Assembly: GCA_963969395.1 (NCBI GenBank)
Contig: OZ017796.1
Coordinates: forward strand, 45,932,243 to 45,996,242
Reading direction: 5' to 3'
DNA: 64,000 bases
Source: Pseudoscleropodium purum
Taxonomy: Eukaryota; Streptophyta; Bryopsida; Hypnales; Brachytheciaceae
This document shows, in pieces, positions 12,915 to 26,097 of this stretch; within the stretch, counting starts at the first letter, position 1, and every line of letters begins with the position of its first letter. A model generated the notes under the pieces. The model saw only the letters and a program-made list of their open reading frames with translations. It made no database searches and was not told the origin of the DNA. A program made the position numbers and the translations under genes.

Positions 12915-14458
12915 CAGTGGGGTACCAATCAAAATGTCGTTTTCGAATTTGCAGTGAGAAAAATTTCAGTACTCCCAACTTTGAAAGCCTCCCAAGAGCT
13001 CAAAAATTGGTATTTTACCACAAAATTTTTATCAAAGAATTATCTTTAAGTTAATTATATGGATGACAAATTTCGAGGCCAAAAGATTTACCCAAAAAAA
13101 GTTATTCAAAATCTATCAACATTGGTAGCTGTGAAAGCCTCCCAAAGATTGAATTTTTTTTTTTGCCATGAAATTCTTGGAACAAAAACTTCTTTATGTT
13201 AATAACATATGATAAAAATTTCAAGGACAAAAGATTAATACCAATAAAGATATTAACAATCTACCAACATGTGTCGTTTAGAGAAACAATTGTGAAAACT
13301 GTTTCACTACTTCAACTTTGACACCCTCCCAAGGACTGAAAAATTGCTTATTTACCATGAAATTTTTGGCACAACATGCTCTTTATGATAACAACATTCG
13401 TGCCAAATTTCAAGGTCAAAAAATTTTGTACAAAAAAAAATATTTACAATCTACCAATGTGTATGTCCTCCATTTGCCTCAATCATTGCTTGTAACCTAG
13501 AGGACATAGAATGATATAGTTGAAGGAGCTTTGTACCATTGATTAACCTCCACTCTCTTTTAATAACTACCTTCAAGTCATTTAAATTTTTTGAACATAT
13601 TGGGCCATGTTGCACAACATCTTTCAAAATCTTCCAAAGGTTCTCAATTGGATTGAGATCAAGAGATTTTGAAAGATGCATGTATGGTCTCCAATTTTTT
13701 AAACAAGTGCAGTCTTTGAGATGTGACAAGTGCACACAACTAAATTTGGCTATCCTTGATCTTTTTGAGAAGCATTTATAATTAAAGATTGCATCATCTG
13801 GAGAATTTCAATCTAGAAGCATGATTGTTAAACATACTTCAACAATTTCAATGTCTTTAATAAAAAGGTATCTCACAACTACACACATTGGTAGATTGTA
13901 AATATTTTTTTTTGTACAAAATTTTTTGACCTTGAAATTTGGCATGAATGTTGTTATCATAAAGAGCATGTTGTGCCAAAAATTTCATGGTAAATAAGCA
14001 ATTTTTCAGTCCTTGGGAGGGTGTCAAAGTTGAAGTAGTGAAACAGTTTTCACAATTGTTTCTCTAAACGACACATGTTGGTAGATTGTTAATATCTTTT
14101 TTTGTATTAATCTTTTGTCCTTGAAATTTTTATCATATGTTATTAACATAAAGAAGTTTTTGTTCCAAGAATTTCATGGCAAAAAAAAAAAATTCAATCT
14201 TTGGGAGGCTGTCAAAGTTGGCAGCAGTGAAAACATTTTCACAGCTACCAATGTTGATAGATTTTGAATAACTTTTTTTCGGTGAATCTTTTGGCCTTGA
14301 AATTTGTCATAAATATAATTAACTTAAAGATAATTCTTTAATAAAAATTTTGTGGTAAAATATCAATTTTTGAGCTCTTGGGAGGCTTTCAAAGTTGGCA
14401 GTACTGAAATTTTTCTCACTGCGAATTCAAAAACGACATTTTGATTGTTACCCAACTG
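12915..14458 (-). mobile_element. Tc1/mariner-like element with ~0.55-kb terminal inverted repeats
   Basis: The element starts CAGTGGGGTACCAATCAAAA and ends with the inverse ...TTGATTGTTACCCAACTG. It is flanked by TA at 12913-12914 and 14459-14460. TA targets and CAGT termini are Tc1/mariner hallmarks. The left arm (12915 to about 13461) and right arm (about 13884 to 14458) are inverted repeats of one another with scattered mismatches. Each arm is itself built of three imperfect modules, marked by CCTCCCAA near 12990, 13140 and 13325. Between the arms lies a remnant transposase (13451-13735). The element is internally deleted and non-autonomous. Confidence 0.92.
13451..13735 (-). pseudogene. 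Tc1/mariner transposase C-terminal fragment
   Basis: About 94 codons encode the end of a Tc1-type DDE transposase. LDLNPIENLWKILKD contains the third catalytic acidic residue in the usual xPDLNPIENLW context (here LD in place of PD). The C-terminus reads SMSSRLQAMIEANGGHTHW, the usual family ending. The N-terminal DNA-binding domains and the first two catalytic Asp are missing, and upstream sequence in this frame has stops. The fragment therefore cannot encode an active enzyme. Confidence 0.85.
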
Positions 14459-15437
14459 TACATTGAATTGTCATGGCTTTGGTCATGGTTGTGCATACAA
14501 CATATATACAATATAAAAAATAAAAATAAAATAATATATATATATATATATATATATATGGTTATATGTAATATATATACAACTCTCTTGTACTATATAG
14601 AGGACTAGGAGGAAAGATAATTCAAAACTGGAGCTTCTTGCTTGCGGGTTTTAGAATTCAAGACTTATGCTCAGAGAGTGAAGGCAATTCGGTTAGCATG
14701 ATTTGACGTTTCTAAGAGAGGCCTTAACATTTCAGAGGCTTGGAATCGCAAGTGGTCTGATTTGGTTACGTATCGCGCCTATACGTGAATGACAAAAAAT
14801 GCACGAGATAATGAGAAACAAAAGAAAAGAGAATTGTGTGGCTGAATTTGTGAATTGTGACCCCTCCTATTACTTTCAAGACTTTGCACGTTTAATTGTA
14901 GTGTTTTCGTCGTGATTGTGCATAAAATATACTCCGTATATGGTTAGATTGTATTGTAGAGGACTGGGAGGAGGAATCTCAGGATACTAGGAATAGAGCT
15001 TCTTCCATCTACTAGTCTTGGGTCCTCCATACGAGCGTACCTCATCAGCTTTGATACCCCTGTACAAGTGCTCTATTCTACTTCCATCTTCATGTTTATG
15101 TATCTGTTTCTTCATGTTTTCATCTTGCGTCAAAATAACATATAAGAGGTAACGTACACTATCTCGCATAGCAACCATTGAACAAACTCATCACACTAAC
15201 AAACTAACGAGTGTGAAAAAAGATTCATTTGCAAATCATCACAGATTGGCTGCAATTTCCAATTTACTGCACATTGCAACAAATTTTGGTTGCATAGGCC
15301 CTAAAGCAGTAAACAATGCAAGTAAGCTCGAGCAAGAATTTAAGGTGAATAGGTCTTCAGTGAAATTTCTATGTATCACGGGGTTGGGGTAACTTCATAG
15401 CTTTGCCATCTGTGCACAATCTGAATAGCTGTACAGC
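14459..15437. repeat. diverged duplicate of the Tc1 target region, plus AT microsatellite
   Basis: 14838 to about 15000 (TGGCTGAATTTGTGAATTG ... GTGATTGTGCATAAAATATA) is a diverged copy of 12857-12914 joined to 14459-14640, the two flanks of the Tc1 element. It therefore represents the unoccupied version of the same sequence. An (AT)n microsatellite lies near 14532-14560. A minus-strand open frame at 14987-15178 has no family features. The remaining sequence up to the ETFQO stop codon is presumably its 3' region. Confidence 0.65.
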
Positions 15438-18400
15438 TCACATTACTGTGTAAGTGGGACCACCACCTCCTTCTGGGACAGTCCACCAAATGTTTTGTGT
15501 TGGATCCTTTATGTCACAGGCCTACAGATCAGAAAAAATCACGTAAATAAATAACAAACCCTTTTCAATATACATGTCATCCTGGACAATGAAACCTTGA
15601 ATTCTCTTCAACTGAACGCTGGTGATTTAGTGCACAGTCAAACTCACCTTGCAATGGAGGCAATTCTGAGCATTGATGCTGAGTTTCATCTTGTCGTTCT
15701 CATCTGCAACGTACCTGAAAATTAGACACCATAAGTACTTACATGACTACATGGTAGAAAACTTCGATCGATAAACGAGTTTCACATATACAATTCTTTG
15801 AATAAAAGCGATTTAAGGACGAAGGAGACCACTTCGGGGCCTCAAATTTTTTTAGCAGTTTTAAAGTGTTAATACGGGGATATCTATCTGTTCAAATAAT
15901 TAATTTTTTGAGTCAACTCACGCTATTTTCTTCACGCAATCTACTGATGAAAAAAAATTTACATGTATATATTTTTCACAATATGACCAATCAAAATAAG
16001 TAATTTAAAATCACGAATCTGTAAAGGGAGCGATCCTCACGAACTTCGCCCAAGACAATCTGGCTATCTTTGTGAAAGTGAACGAACAGGTACGTTCTCA
16101 AAATTAGAATGCTCTACGGACTTTGACATCACTATGAAATCTTCCCCTTAATTCATGGAGAGGTCTCCGGTGGTACGGTTACAGTGAACATATGGACTCC
16201 CCATGATACATAAGGAAGATTTCTCGTTGTAAATTTTTCTGAAACAATCTAATTATACTAAAAGCTTTGTCCTAGAAGCAATGCAGGATGTGAAAGAAAA
16301 AGAGAGAATCTAATGCTTGAGAAATAGGGATAAATGACTTACTCGTATACTCGAGCTGGGCAGTACCGGGATTCTGGGCCTGCATACTTTGGCAAATTTA
16401 CAGATTCTGGGACTTGCGCGTCACGTAGACGCAAATGTGGTGGTTGATCATGCTCGTGATTTGTGCTACTCCTGTATGTCGGTGTCAATGTTTGAGGTTG
16501 AGTTATTGTAAATTCGTTGACCAAGTCAGTCATGACAAGTCCCTAACAAGCTACTAAAGAGATAAAACTACAAAATAGCACGGTGATTACAGACGTAAAT
16601 AGCATCAAATACTAACAATGGTATGAGATTGGACCTGTAAAGCGATGTAAGCAGGTCAAATGAGATCACCCCATCAGGCTTTGCATAAGGAATCGGCTTA
16701 TGCTTTGATGCTGGCTATAAAAAACAATTCCCACGGGGAATCAGAACTTGTAAATATAATCTGAATTTTGTCACAAGCTTCATCTGCCAGAAACTGAATT
16801 AGAAATTTGATGTTCTTCCAAGCTACTATTATTGAACACGTAATATTTCAAAAATGAATAATACCATACATACCTCTGTAGCTTTGTGATCTGGAGGACC
16901 ATGCCGCAAGGTGAAAGGTATCTTCCCCCTCATCAAGTAACTGCACAACCACAACAAAGTCAACTGTGATGAGAATAATCACTTACATAACTTACCAGAT
17001 AATCAATGAAAGATTGGTGAGGCTGATTTCAAGACGAACAATAATTCACCACAAGAAGGATTAAATTGATGTGCAGGAGAGGTGATAAAAAAACTTCAAG
17101 TTAAGGGGGATGTCTCACTGGTCTAAACCAGCATGCGCCAGGCCTGGCAGCAACCCATAATGGAAGGCCTGTACTCAAACAAAAGCAAGCCACCCAGATG
17201 ATGAGTGTTATTTACCAGAACACATGCTGGATATTAACAGGTTGAAACTGTTAACCCTCAGCTTCCCGAGGCATCTTTATCCCAAAATGACATCTACAAC
17301 TTCTACAACTATTTGGAAGTTGATGTATAAAAAGATGTTAAGCTTGATGATTTGAAATCATATACACAATTTTAACTTGTGTATATGGGGGGGTGGTGGG
17401 GTGGGGGTAGGGGTGGGGGAATCATAGCTCTTTGCCAATCAATTTACAAGCATTCAAATTTGACTATGCTTTTCCAACTATTGAGAAATCTTGTACTGAA
17501 GACGGTAAAGATTCTGAAGAGAGAAGGCCCAGAGGTGGCCATACAGGGCGTATATTACGAACAGACTGAAGTTCCTGCCACACCCAAGACTTTTGCAACG
17601 CCGTCCAATATGCCTCCATACTTGGCTGCTCTGATTTTCTCAGGGCTTCAAAGGCAGCCTCTGCGGCTACGATACCTACGACACATATTTGTAAACAAAA
17701 CTTAGTTGCTACCTCAGCAAGGAGGAACGACATGGTAACTTAATAAAATGAAAAGGCATTAGTGGAAGAGATTGGCGTAAATTTATACCTGACTTCAGGG
17801 CAGTATGTGTGCCTTTGATTTTGGGAACGTTAAGAAAACCAGCACCGTCACCTAACAAAGCACCTCCTGGAAAAGCCGTCTTAGGAATAGACTGCCAATG
17901 AATAAAAAGTGAACAGAAAATGAGCTGAATACTGACATTAGAAATAAAGTAAATCACTCTTACAAATGGACATTGCTTAGTTAAGTATGCATATTCTGAA
18001 ATATTCCGTTTTGTTAAGACGCCGTAACTGAAAGAAAAGCACTGAAAACAGAGAAAACATGCAGCAGAGAGTACTGTACAATTAAGTCAATGTGAACCAT
18101 AAGTGAGTAACCCTCAACAAATGTGCACTACCCCTCAGACAAAACAATGCAAGAAGTCAACTGACGATCAGCCCGCAGGATCTTACTTGAAATCCCCCCT
18201 CATTCAAGGTACGAGCACCATACTGAATCACTTTGCCGCCTTCCAGCATTGGCCTTATTGATGGGTGCTGCTTGAACCTCTGTTATTAACCACGCGAAGA
18301 GAGTTATATGAAACACCTGTTCATTGATAAAACTTCACATACAATCTCAAGCATCCCCGGACTGATGCTTGAGATTTGTATTATGTTATAAGATACTCAA

Positions 18401-21400
18401 GGACCTGATTAACTTCAAATAATCAACCCACAATCTAGAGTAAATAGACCAAATGAGAGTAGAGTAGATATGGTCTGCAAAAGTATCTTTGCCTGGTACT
18501 CTTCATACGGACTCAAATATGGGTTCTTGTAGTCCAGTGCTACCACGAGACCCATCGCAACCTGCAAGAGGATGCACACATTGATGTAATCATTCGCTCT
18601 AGAGAATTGAAAACCTGTGTATGCCCATACTGGCGGGTAATGTTACTCTAAGGCAGTGACATTGTTGTACATGTTTACTGTGATCCAGCTTTTGTAATCT
18701 TATCTTGGGCTTGTCTACGGTCGTATTGCAATACGTGAGGCTACCAAAATATTAAGGAAGAAAAGGAAAAAATAGGACTACAATGATACGTGGTATCATA
18801 CGTACCTGTCGGTCATCCATGTGGTAAATAAAAGTTCCCCCGTAGGTTTTGTAATCCAATGGCCAGCCCACAGTGTGAAGCACATAACCAGGTCGATGCT
18901 TGCTCTCCTCAATCTCCCACACCTGCCCACTACATGGAAATGAAGCACTAATTGCTGAAACAATACAGTTCGGCAAGTTCTGTACCTACAATAGTTATGG
19001 CTTCCAAGGAACCCCATAACAGTCCAGTTCTGGCCAGAATCAACAGAGAGTTCTGAATGAAATAAGTTCACACCTCCTTAATCCCAAGAGCATAGGTTTG
19101 GTGCTGTGCTTTTGCTTGCTCCCGAAGTTGGAACTTCTTAATTATAGTCTGTCCCAAATCAAATGGCATTGTTTAACTTGACGATACACTACTAGAAACC
19201 CCCCATCCCCACCCGAGGTGTTCTAAAATCAGTAGCCGCATTACAATCAGGAGCTGCATTAAATGACGTTAGAAACTGCCTTAAATTCCGTTACAATTGC
19301 AGGGTTCAACACGGTCAGATTTTTAAGAGTCAGGTTATCTACTAGGAAATTTAAACCTTACTTTTCTTTAAAACTAGCAATAGAATGAGTGACAAGAAAC
19401 GAGCTTTCAGAGTAGCTGGTTGAATGTCCATGATTTTTAAAATGTCACATGAGGATAACATAATAAGACATAACATTTAAAGGATTAAAGAGATACTAGT
19501 AGCAACATACCTCAGTGAGAGAACCTCTGCAACCTTCTCCAAAAAGAGTGAGGCGGCCTGCAGTTGGAAAAAATACAGTACTAAGATTAGGAAACTGTAA
19601 AGCACCTCAGATAAACGCAACGACCAAACTCAATTCTATGAAAGGATATTTGCATTTTCAATAGTCTTTAAAAAATGAAAGAACACCTTTTAACTCCATG
19701 CCCCGCTGAAAATTAGACTTCTTGGAGCCGTCCTTTGCAATACCCATGTCGTTTGTAGCTATCCCCACAACGCGGTTGTTCACATATAAGACCTGCTACC
19801 ACACAATCCTGAGGGGCCTGAGTTTCTTGAATTCATGCTAAAAGTTACATACCCTGCAAATATGAGAGACAACATGAACGCAAAACAGTAAGAATGTCCT
19901 GCACCTCACTGGCTGCAAAGCCTGGATATATCTCAACCCCAAGTTCCTCCGCCTTAGCTCCGAGCCATCGCACAAGCTGACTCAGACTGAATAAAAACCA
20001 CCAACCGAGTTAGGACAAACAAGCAGGAACAGCACGAACAGAAGACAAAGTTGAATGCTACCAAACTTAGCTTCATGAATGGCTGACAATTCAACAACTA
20101 GTAGGTACGGAAGGTGTAGACTAATCACCTTATGACGTAGTTTCCTTTATTGTTGAAAGGTGATGGCAGTGCCAAGGCTCGCTTCTCGGTGAGAAACCAA
20201 AACTTGTCATCTGTGACCGGAACCTTCACTGGAGCCTGCAAGAAATTCACACCTACTTAAAACCCCTCAACTAGCAGTGGCCAATAAACTTGTGTCCCGC
20301 AGCTCACTTAAGTATGTAACAAGGTTTTCAGTAAACCTAGATTGTTTCAAAAGCTTTCAGACAACATCGTTAAGAGAATTCTCCCAATCCAGCTTCAATC
20401 ATCTAGAACATGTCTGTTGATCTAATCAAAAAGCTTGATGAATTACGACAAGAATAAAACAACAACCCATGACATTGTTAATTCCAATTTAGAGGGGAAG
20501 TCAGCAGTACATCTTGCTCCTTCCAATCGGGGAAGAGCTCACTCAAGGCCCGCGTTTCGAGTACATTGCCCGACAGGACGTGTGCACCTGCGAATCCAAC
20601 AATGCCAATTGACATTTGCCTCATAATTTGGTCCAAAGACACACTCAACAGAAAAAGGAACATACGATTCTAGTGTAGCATACAGCCTTCACTTGTTCCA
20701 GCTAAAAAAGAATCCTGAGTACCGACATACTCAAGGACTAGCCCACTTTTAAAGCGCTTTATTCCATTGCCAAGCATAAAACCACTCTCCAATAAGTCAA
20801 CATACAAACATGCCGACTAAGGACTGGATGAAAGGAAAGGAATCAAATTATTCTAAAGCTCGCATCACATGAGCTCAATCCTTGTGAGACCCTAAAACCG
20901 TGCACGATAAGTACACAATGGTTTCGACAATGTACACCACCATAGCAAGTCCGTTTTAGGTCATCTGCCAATAAAACTTAGAATCCTTATGTCCTTTATG
21001 GTATCCAAATAATGCACCCTATGAAATCATCTTTGATTTGTCAAGAATATGTAAAACAAATTGTAATTCTAGCAATAGTAATCATCTCCTCAAGATGTTT
21101 TGAAAAGTAAGGGGAATTAGAGCTCACCAACTTCGGGAGCTTTTTCAACCACACAAACCGAGAGATCACTACCCTTCTCTTGACACAGCTGCTTCAACCG
21201 AATGGCAGCTCCCAGCCCAGCCGGGCCCCCTCCCACAATCACCACGTCGTACTCCATCACTTCACGGGGCTCCTCCTCGCTAGTCGCTGCTGCTTCAGCA
21301 CTGAATTCGCGTGCTCGCTCAAGCTGAAGCCGATTGCATTCAAATCGAATACTACATGATAATGTCCTTAGCATTGAGCTTCCGTGACCTAAAACTCCCA

Positions 21401-21602
21401 TTCGAGGGCTGAACTTCGAAACCCCGATCTCCACGCGGTCCAACCTTGAAGCACCGCCTTCACAAGAGACATCGCTTTGGTTCAAAAGAGAAGACGCTGC
21501 TGATTCGCGAGCACTGCGAGGAGAGCGCCCTGGATGGACTCGAGAAGCTCTCGCAAGAAGCGGAGCTGATAAAACCCGCGATCGAAACAAACCCCGCCCC
21601 AT
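15438..21602 (-). CDS. ETFQO: electron transfer flavoprotein:ubiquinone oxidoreductase, mitochondrial
   Basis: A complete gene of roughly 15 small exons. Exon 1 (about 21127-21602) starts at ATG 21602 with an Arg/Ser-rich mitochondrial presequence, then [20 protein letters not shown], the FAD-binding GxGxxG fold. Later exons in order encode [13 protein letters not shown] (about 20.5 kb), [13 protein letters not shown] (20.2), [20 protein letters not shown] (19.9), EGCRGSL (19.5), [14 protein letters not shown] (18.9), [10 protein letters not shown] (18.2), [20 protein letters not shown] (17.85), YHMDD and WVWQEL (17.6) and [13 protein letters not shown] (16.4). The four [4Fe-4S] ligands are intact: YCPARVYE at 16.4 kb, then NCLHC and KACDI split over exons at 15.65-15.71 and 15.44-15.52 kb. 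The protein ends [15 protein letters not shown] passes electrons from electron transfer flavoprotein to ubiquinone at the inner membrane during amino-acid and phytol catabolism. It appears functional. Confidence 0.95.
17387..17419 (+). other. G-run cluster (possible G-quadruplex) in an ETFQO intron
   Basis: Seven G, GG, GGGG, GGGGG, GGGG and GGGGG runs are separated by single T or TA spacers, so at least four runs of three or more G are available. It lies in an intron on the strand opposite the transcript, so the pre-mRNA would be C-rich and any quadruplex would form in the template DNA strand. Confidence 0.6.
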
Positions 21603-22300
21603 GAGACCCGCTTTTCGTCACCTCCAAAGACCTAATTTCTTCAGCAACTAATTCGAGAAGCCCATCGACTCGGATGTCTCCTAAGGCAATTTCGCCCCCC
21701 CCCTAGGAAATTTTCGTCGCCGCCGTCGCACAAATAGTACCCCCAATTATCCCGTACGATGAAGAGAACAGGCGACTTTGAATCACTGTATGCAAGCCCT
21801 GCCAACGTAACTAGAAATTCTTTTTCGCAATTCCAGCAGCAGTAATAAATATAATCTAATCCATCAATTCAATCCAGAAGCTCCGTCCAGAGGGATTGGA
21901 ATTTGCAGGAGTTTTCGTAGCAGGAGGGGTGGAGGGGGAATTGTGGAAAAGAGAGAAGCCCACAACTGAACGGAGGAGTGTGAGAGCGATGGCGATGGAG
22001 GTCTTGCATGACGAAGGAGAAGGCAGCGAAGCCCAGGCAGCAAAATTGGTTGAGGGGAATGTGGCAAGCTCAGCTGATGACTGCCAGCACGGACGCCGCG
22101 TCAGCTGTGACTCGGCCACTTCAGTGAATTGCGGCGGGGCTCCGCCGTTCGTCCTCGTTGGCTCGTTGGCACCAAGCAGCCACGCACCCATTGGGATTCG
22201 CGACTGAGCGCAGGACGATGAATCTGTCATTCGAAGTGGGTGTGGACCACGGTCTCGACCGTGGGAAGTAAGGTACACCAGCCTGATTTACAATCTGAAT
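21603..22300. promoter_or_regulatory. ETFQO upstream region with a perfect short hairpin
   Basis: GC-elevated sequence lies directly upstream of the ETFQO start and is the likely promoter/5'-UTR. It contains overlapping open frames on both strands (for example 21896-22207 +) with no recognisable domain, which I do not call as genes. At 22246-22263 CCACGGTCTCGACCGTGG is a perfect 8-bp-arm palindrome with a TC spacer. Confidence 0.4.
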
Positions 22301-25149
22301 ATTTTGGGGTCAATTTTGAGACGGGCACATATTTTCCAGTGGTGTGTAGGCTTGTTTCACAAATCAAACCCAAGTGGAATTGGAATTGGAATTTTCCAAT
22401 CAAAATTATAATTTCCATGAATTTTTGAAGTAATCAGTTTGAAATTACAAAACCATCCATATATTAGAGTCATAAATGCCCTATCAACAATCCATAATCA
22501 TCTTTCTTTGTATCTATTAGTACTTAAGAATCCACCAATCAAGTGTTGACAAGTTACCCATATTGATATTAAAGCTAGAATCTTGTCAAATTTTGTCAAA
22601 ATTTTAAATGGTTTAGGACCTTTTTTGGACAGATTTGGATGAGGTAGTGAATGTGATTGAGTCCAAACAACAGGGCACAAAATTGAGAAGTAGACAATGA
22701 AGGACGGATCCACTATATATGGCACCATATAAGGTAGTCTACTCTAAAAGTGATCATTTAAGGGTGAGTCTACCTATTTCGTATATTTTTATGCATAAAA
22801 AGATTTTTAGCTCATTTTTTAGAAAAAGAAAAATAGATGTACAATGTAACATAATCAGTTTTGTATTTTTTCAAGCTTTGTTAAATTACTTATGAATTTT
22901 CAAAGATTTTGTGTCATAGGCACTTATTTATGGTTGTAGATCTCTTCAACCTGGTTTGAATCCAATCCCTACCATTGTGAGCTGAAGACACTTGACATGT
23001 GCATTCTAACCAACTATGTGTTTGTTTGATTGTATGGGTGCAGATGAGGTTTACAGCCTCTTAAGTTAAAATTTCCAATTTGTAGTTCTATCCAAATTTG
23101 TAGCAAAAATTTGTTTTGGGATTTAAATCTTGTTGATTTCAAGGATTTAAAAATATAGCATATGTAGTATGATAGTTTCTTATGACTTGACATTTGTACC
23201 ATGATAGAAGAGATACTATATAGGTTTTGATATGACCTTTACTTGATTCATTTTGTAAACTCTTCTTAAAAGGATTTTTTTTAAATAGAAGTTTTGAGGA
23301 GATGTTTTTATGGATTGATGGATTGATGGTTTGATCTAAAATGATTTTAACTCGGTAGTTAAATCTTGGATTTTTATGTTCTAAATTGTTTAGGTTGAGT
23401 TTTTTAAGAAATTGATAGGAAAACCCCCCATAATGGAGATGTCCCTCAAACCCACCCAGGTTACTTAAATATTCTAGCACTTTCTAAAAAATTCCAACAC
23501 CTTCTAAAAGATTCTAGCATCTCTCAAAAGATTTTAGCATCTTCTCCAAAATTCTAGCATCTATTTCACAAATTTTGGCGGAAAGACTATTGTATTTGCA
23601 AAGTCACTAATAGAAAAGGTAGGTCAAATAAAAATTATATTCTCAAAAGTTCAACCCTTCAAGAATAGTCACATAACCATTTTTATTGATGTTATAAATT
23701 GTACAAACAGTTGCATGAGTGAAATATTAATATGAAGTTGTTGTATTTAAACTATTTATAATTAGTGATTTAATTTTCTTATACCTTTTGATACAACATT
23801 TATTAATTGGATTCATTGGATTTTTTAATGTACAATTAGTGTTTTATTTATTTATTTTATTGACATTGTGAAATATACAAACAATTCAATGTAATTAATA
23901 TATTCACAACTTGTTTGATTTTTTTTATATCTCAATACAACAACTATTAACTATATTTATTGGATTTTTCAAAGTATAATAAATATTTATTTTCATTTTT
24001 AATATTAAAATTTTGAATTATACTAATGACTACATGAATGAAATATAATTGTCAATTTGACATAATTAAAATATTCGTAAGCTGTCATTAGATTTTTTTC
24101 ATATATTTTGACTAATTTCATAATACGCTTTGAATTGTGTGTGTAGTACTTCTAAATTCATTGCTTTTCTAAAGTCACAAGTTACTTAAGAAGGTTAACA
24201 TTATTGAATATTGATACTTTAAGGAAGACATGTCTATTTCTAATATAGCTTGAATTAAGTTAACTAGTTCTTATTTGCTAAGGCATAATGCACAATCTAG
24301 TTTTAATAAAATTTTAATTGCTATAAACTTTCCTAAACATTTGCGTGACACATGCATGATTTTTCTTGACATGATTCTTATAAGCACAATGTTTAGACTA
24401 ATTTACTTCTCATGGCTATTGAAAATCGTACAACCACTTGATAAATATTTTTGACTAAACTTGGTGTGTCTTAAAATGATTTTGAACTTTATACTTGATT
24501 TTTTTGGACCATTTACATTGCATATGCATGATTTTTGTTGACTAGGTTTTCTTAAATACAACACTTAAAATTGAATAATTTCTCATGACCATTGACAATC
24601 ACCTAACCACGTGAAAAATATTTTTCAATAACATTTATGTGTCTTAAAATCATTACGAGCTTTACACTTGATTTTTTTGGACCATTTACGTGGCACAAGC
24701 ATGATTTTCTAAACATTATTTTCATAAACACAATGTTTAGACTAATTTACTTCTAATGGCTATTGAGAATCATATAACTGCTTGAAAAGTATTTTTGAAT
24801 GAATTTGGTATATCTTAAATGATTATGAACTTTCCACTAGATTTTTTTGAACCATTTATGTGGCACATACATGATTTTTCTTAATTTGGTTTCTTAAACA
24901 CAACATTTAAAGTTGAATAATTTCTCATGGTCATTGCCATGTGGAACATTCATATGATCTATATATTTTCTAAACTATTTATTGGTGATTTTATAATTCT
25001 TTTGGTTGGTTATACTTGGTAAGACTTTCATTGAATCTTCTATTAATATTGAATTATGTTGAAGCACTTTATGACATAATTATTACTTATAGAGTTTTTT
25101 TAAGGAAATTTGAAGGTTATTTTTCAGGATTTGTGTCACAATCATTGCC
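22301..25149. other. AT-rich intergenic DNA
   Basis: No gene is supported. Short open frames at 22498-22728 and 23014-23480 (-) have no family features. The ~170-bp tandem repeat at 24330-24960 is listed separately. Near 23460-23570, (AT)TCTAGCA(C/T)CTTCT is repeated about five times as a short degenerate minisatellite. Confidence 0.5.
24330..24960. repeat. ~170-bp tandem repeat
   Basis: Three to four imperfect units are marked by CTTGATTTTTTTGGACCATT near 24491, 24664 and 24832. Each is followed by GGCACA..CATGATTTT, then TTTCTCATGGCCATTG. Alternate units look more similar to each other. Related single copies occur near 43180-43440 and 63060-63215, so this is a dispersed satellite-like family. 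Confidence 0.75.
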
Positions 25150-26097
25150 ATAACAAAGTATATTCATTTTTGAATTACAATTGTTCATGAATCAACTCCA
25201 ATTTCTATAGAGATATCTACATCTTCCACATCAAAGGATCGTGGTTCCCTTCTAATTCCAAGAGAGGATTCTCATCTCTTTTCACCTCCAAGTGAAGATC
25301 ATGGTTGCCTTCCTCTTCCTAAAAAAGATCTTGATTTCTTTCTTCCTCTGAAAAATTATCATAATCTTCATTTATCTCCAAAAGAGATTTGATCAATTAT
25401 ATCTGATGGAGATATAGATATAGATGATGTGTTCCGTTTCCATTCTTGGATGCAGATTGTAAATACTTATTTGTACTACCTTGGAGATTGTTTTTTTAAC
25501 ATCACTTATTTCCACTTTTTGCGAGACATTGTTGAAGTGATCAATAGATTGAGATCAACTACTTCTTCTGATAATTTGAAACAACATTCTGTAAATTTGG
25601 TAAGAGCATTATTAGATCAACCTGACAGGAAATTATTGATTGCTTTTGTCAATGAAGTGAAGGATCTTCATGACAATCTTATATTCAAGACTCTTCCTTC
25701 TCACTATTTAGATTTGAAGTTAAAATTGGCAAAAGAAACTGAAATTTGGAGAGACTACTTCATAGCTATTTATGTGGCACTTTTGTTGCAAAAACCTATT
25801 GCATCCTACAATATGAATTTAATCTCAACAATTGAAGAATTGCATTCTAATTTGGATAGTTTGGACTCATTCCCAAAGCATATTGCATCTTTCTATATTG
25901 CGCGGGCAAACAAACATTTCTACCTAATGAATTCAGTTGCAAATGATGATTTTAATGATGTATATACTAATTGTATAGATATTGACAAGGCTAATTTGTT
26001 TATGTTGACAAAAGATTCACCTCAGTTTGTTGAATCTATTGCTTGTTTTGCCAATAAGAAAATAAAGGTAAATAATCTCGAACTATTCAAAAATTAG
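25150..26097 (+). pseudogene. unrecognised coding region, broken by one in-frame stop
   Basis: One frame runs from about 25160 to the stop at 26095-26097, interrupted only by a TGA near 25390. The N-terminal part contains imperfect short repeats of the form KDRG(S)LLIPREDS, SEDHGCLPLPKKD. The following ~220 residues look alpha-helical and are Leu/Ile/Asn-rich (IEELHSNLDSLDSFPKHIAS). The reading frame beyond the stop has no ATG near its start, so the stop is probably a mutation in a once longer gene. I do not recognise the family. It lies directly left of the 13-kb element and could belong to another decayed transposon. Confidence 0.4.

Noticed and set aside
19187..19340. CACTACTAGAAA sequence in an ETFQO intron as another CACTA MITE
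   Set aside because: A CACTA-like left end is visible, but no matching inverted right end with a 3-bp duplication could be found.
21896..22207. 103-codon plus-strand open frame divergent from ETFQO
   Set aside because: It lies in the GC-rich promoter region, overlaps equally long frames on the other strand and has no domain features.
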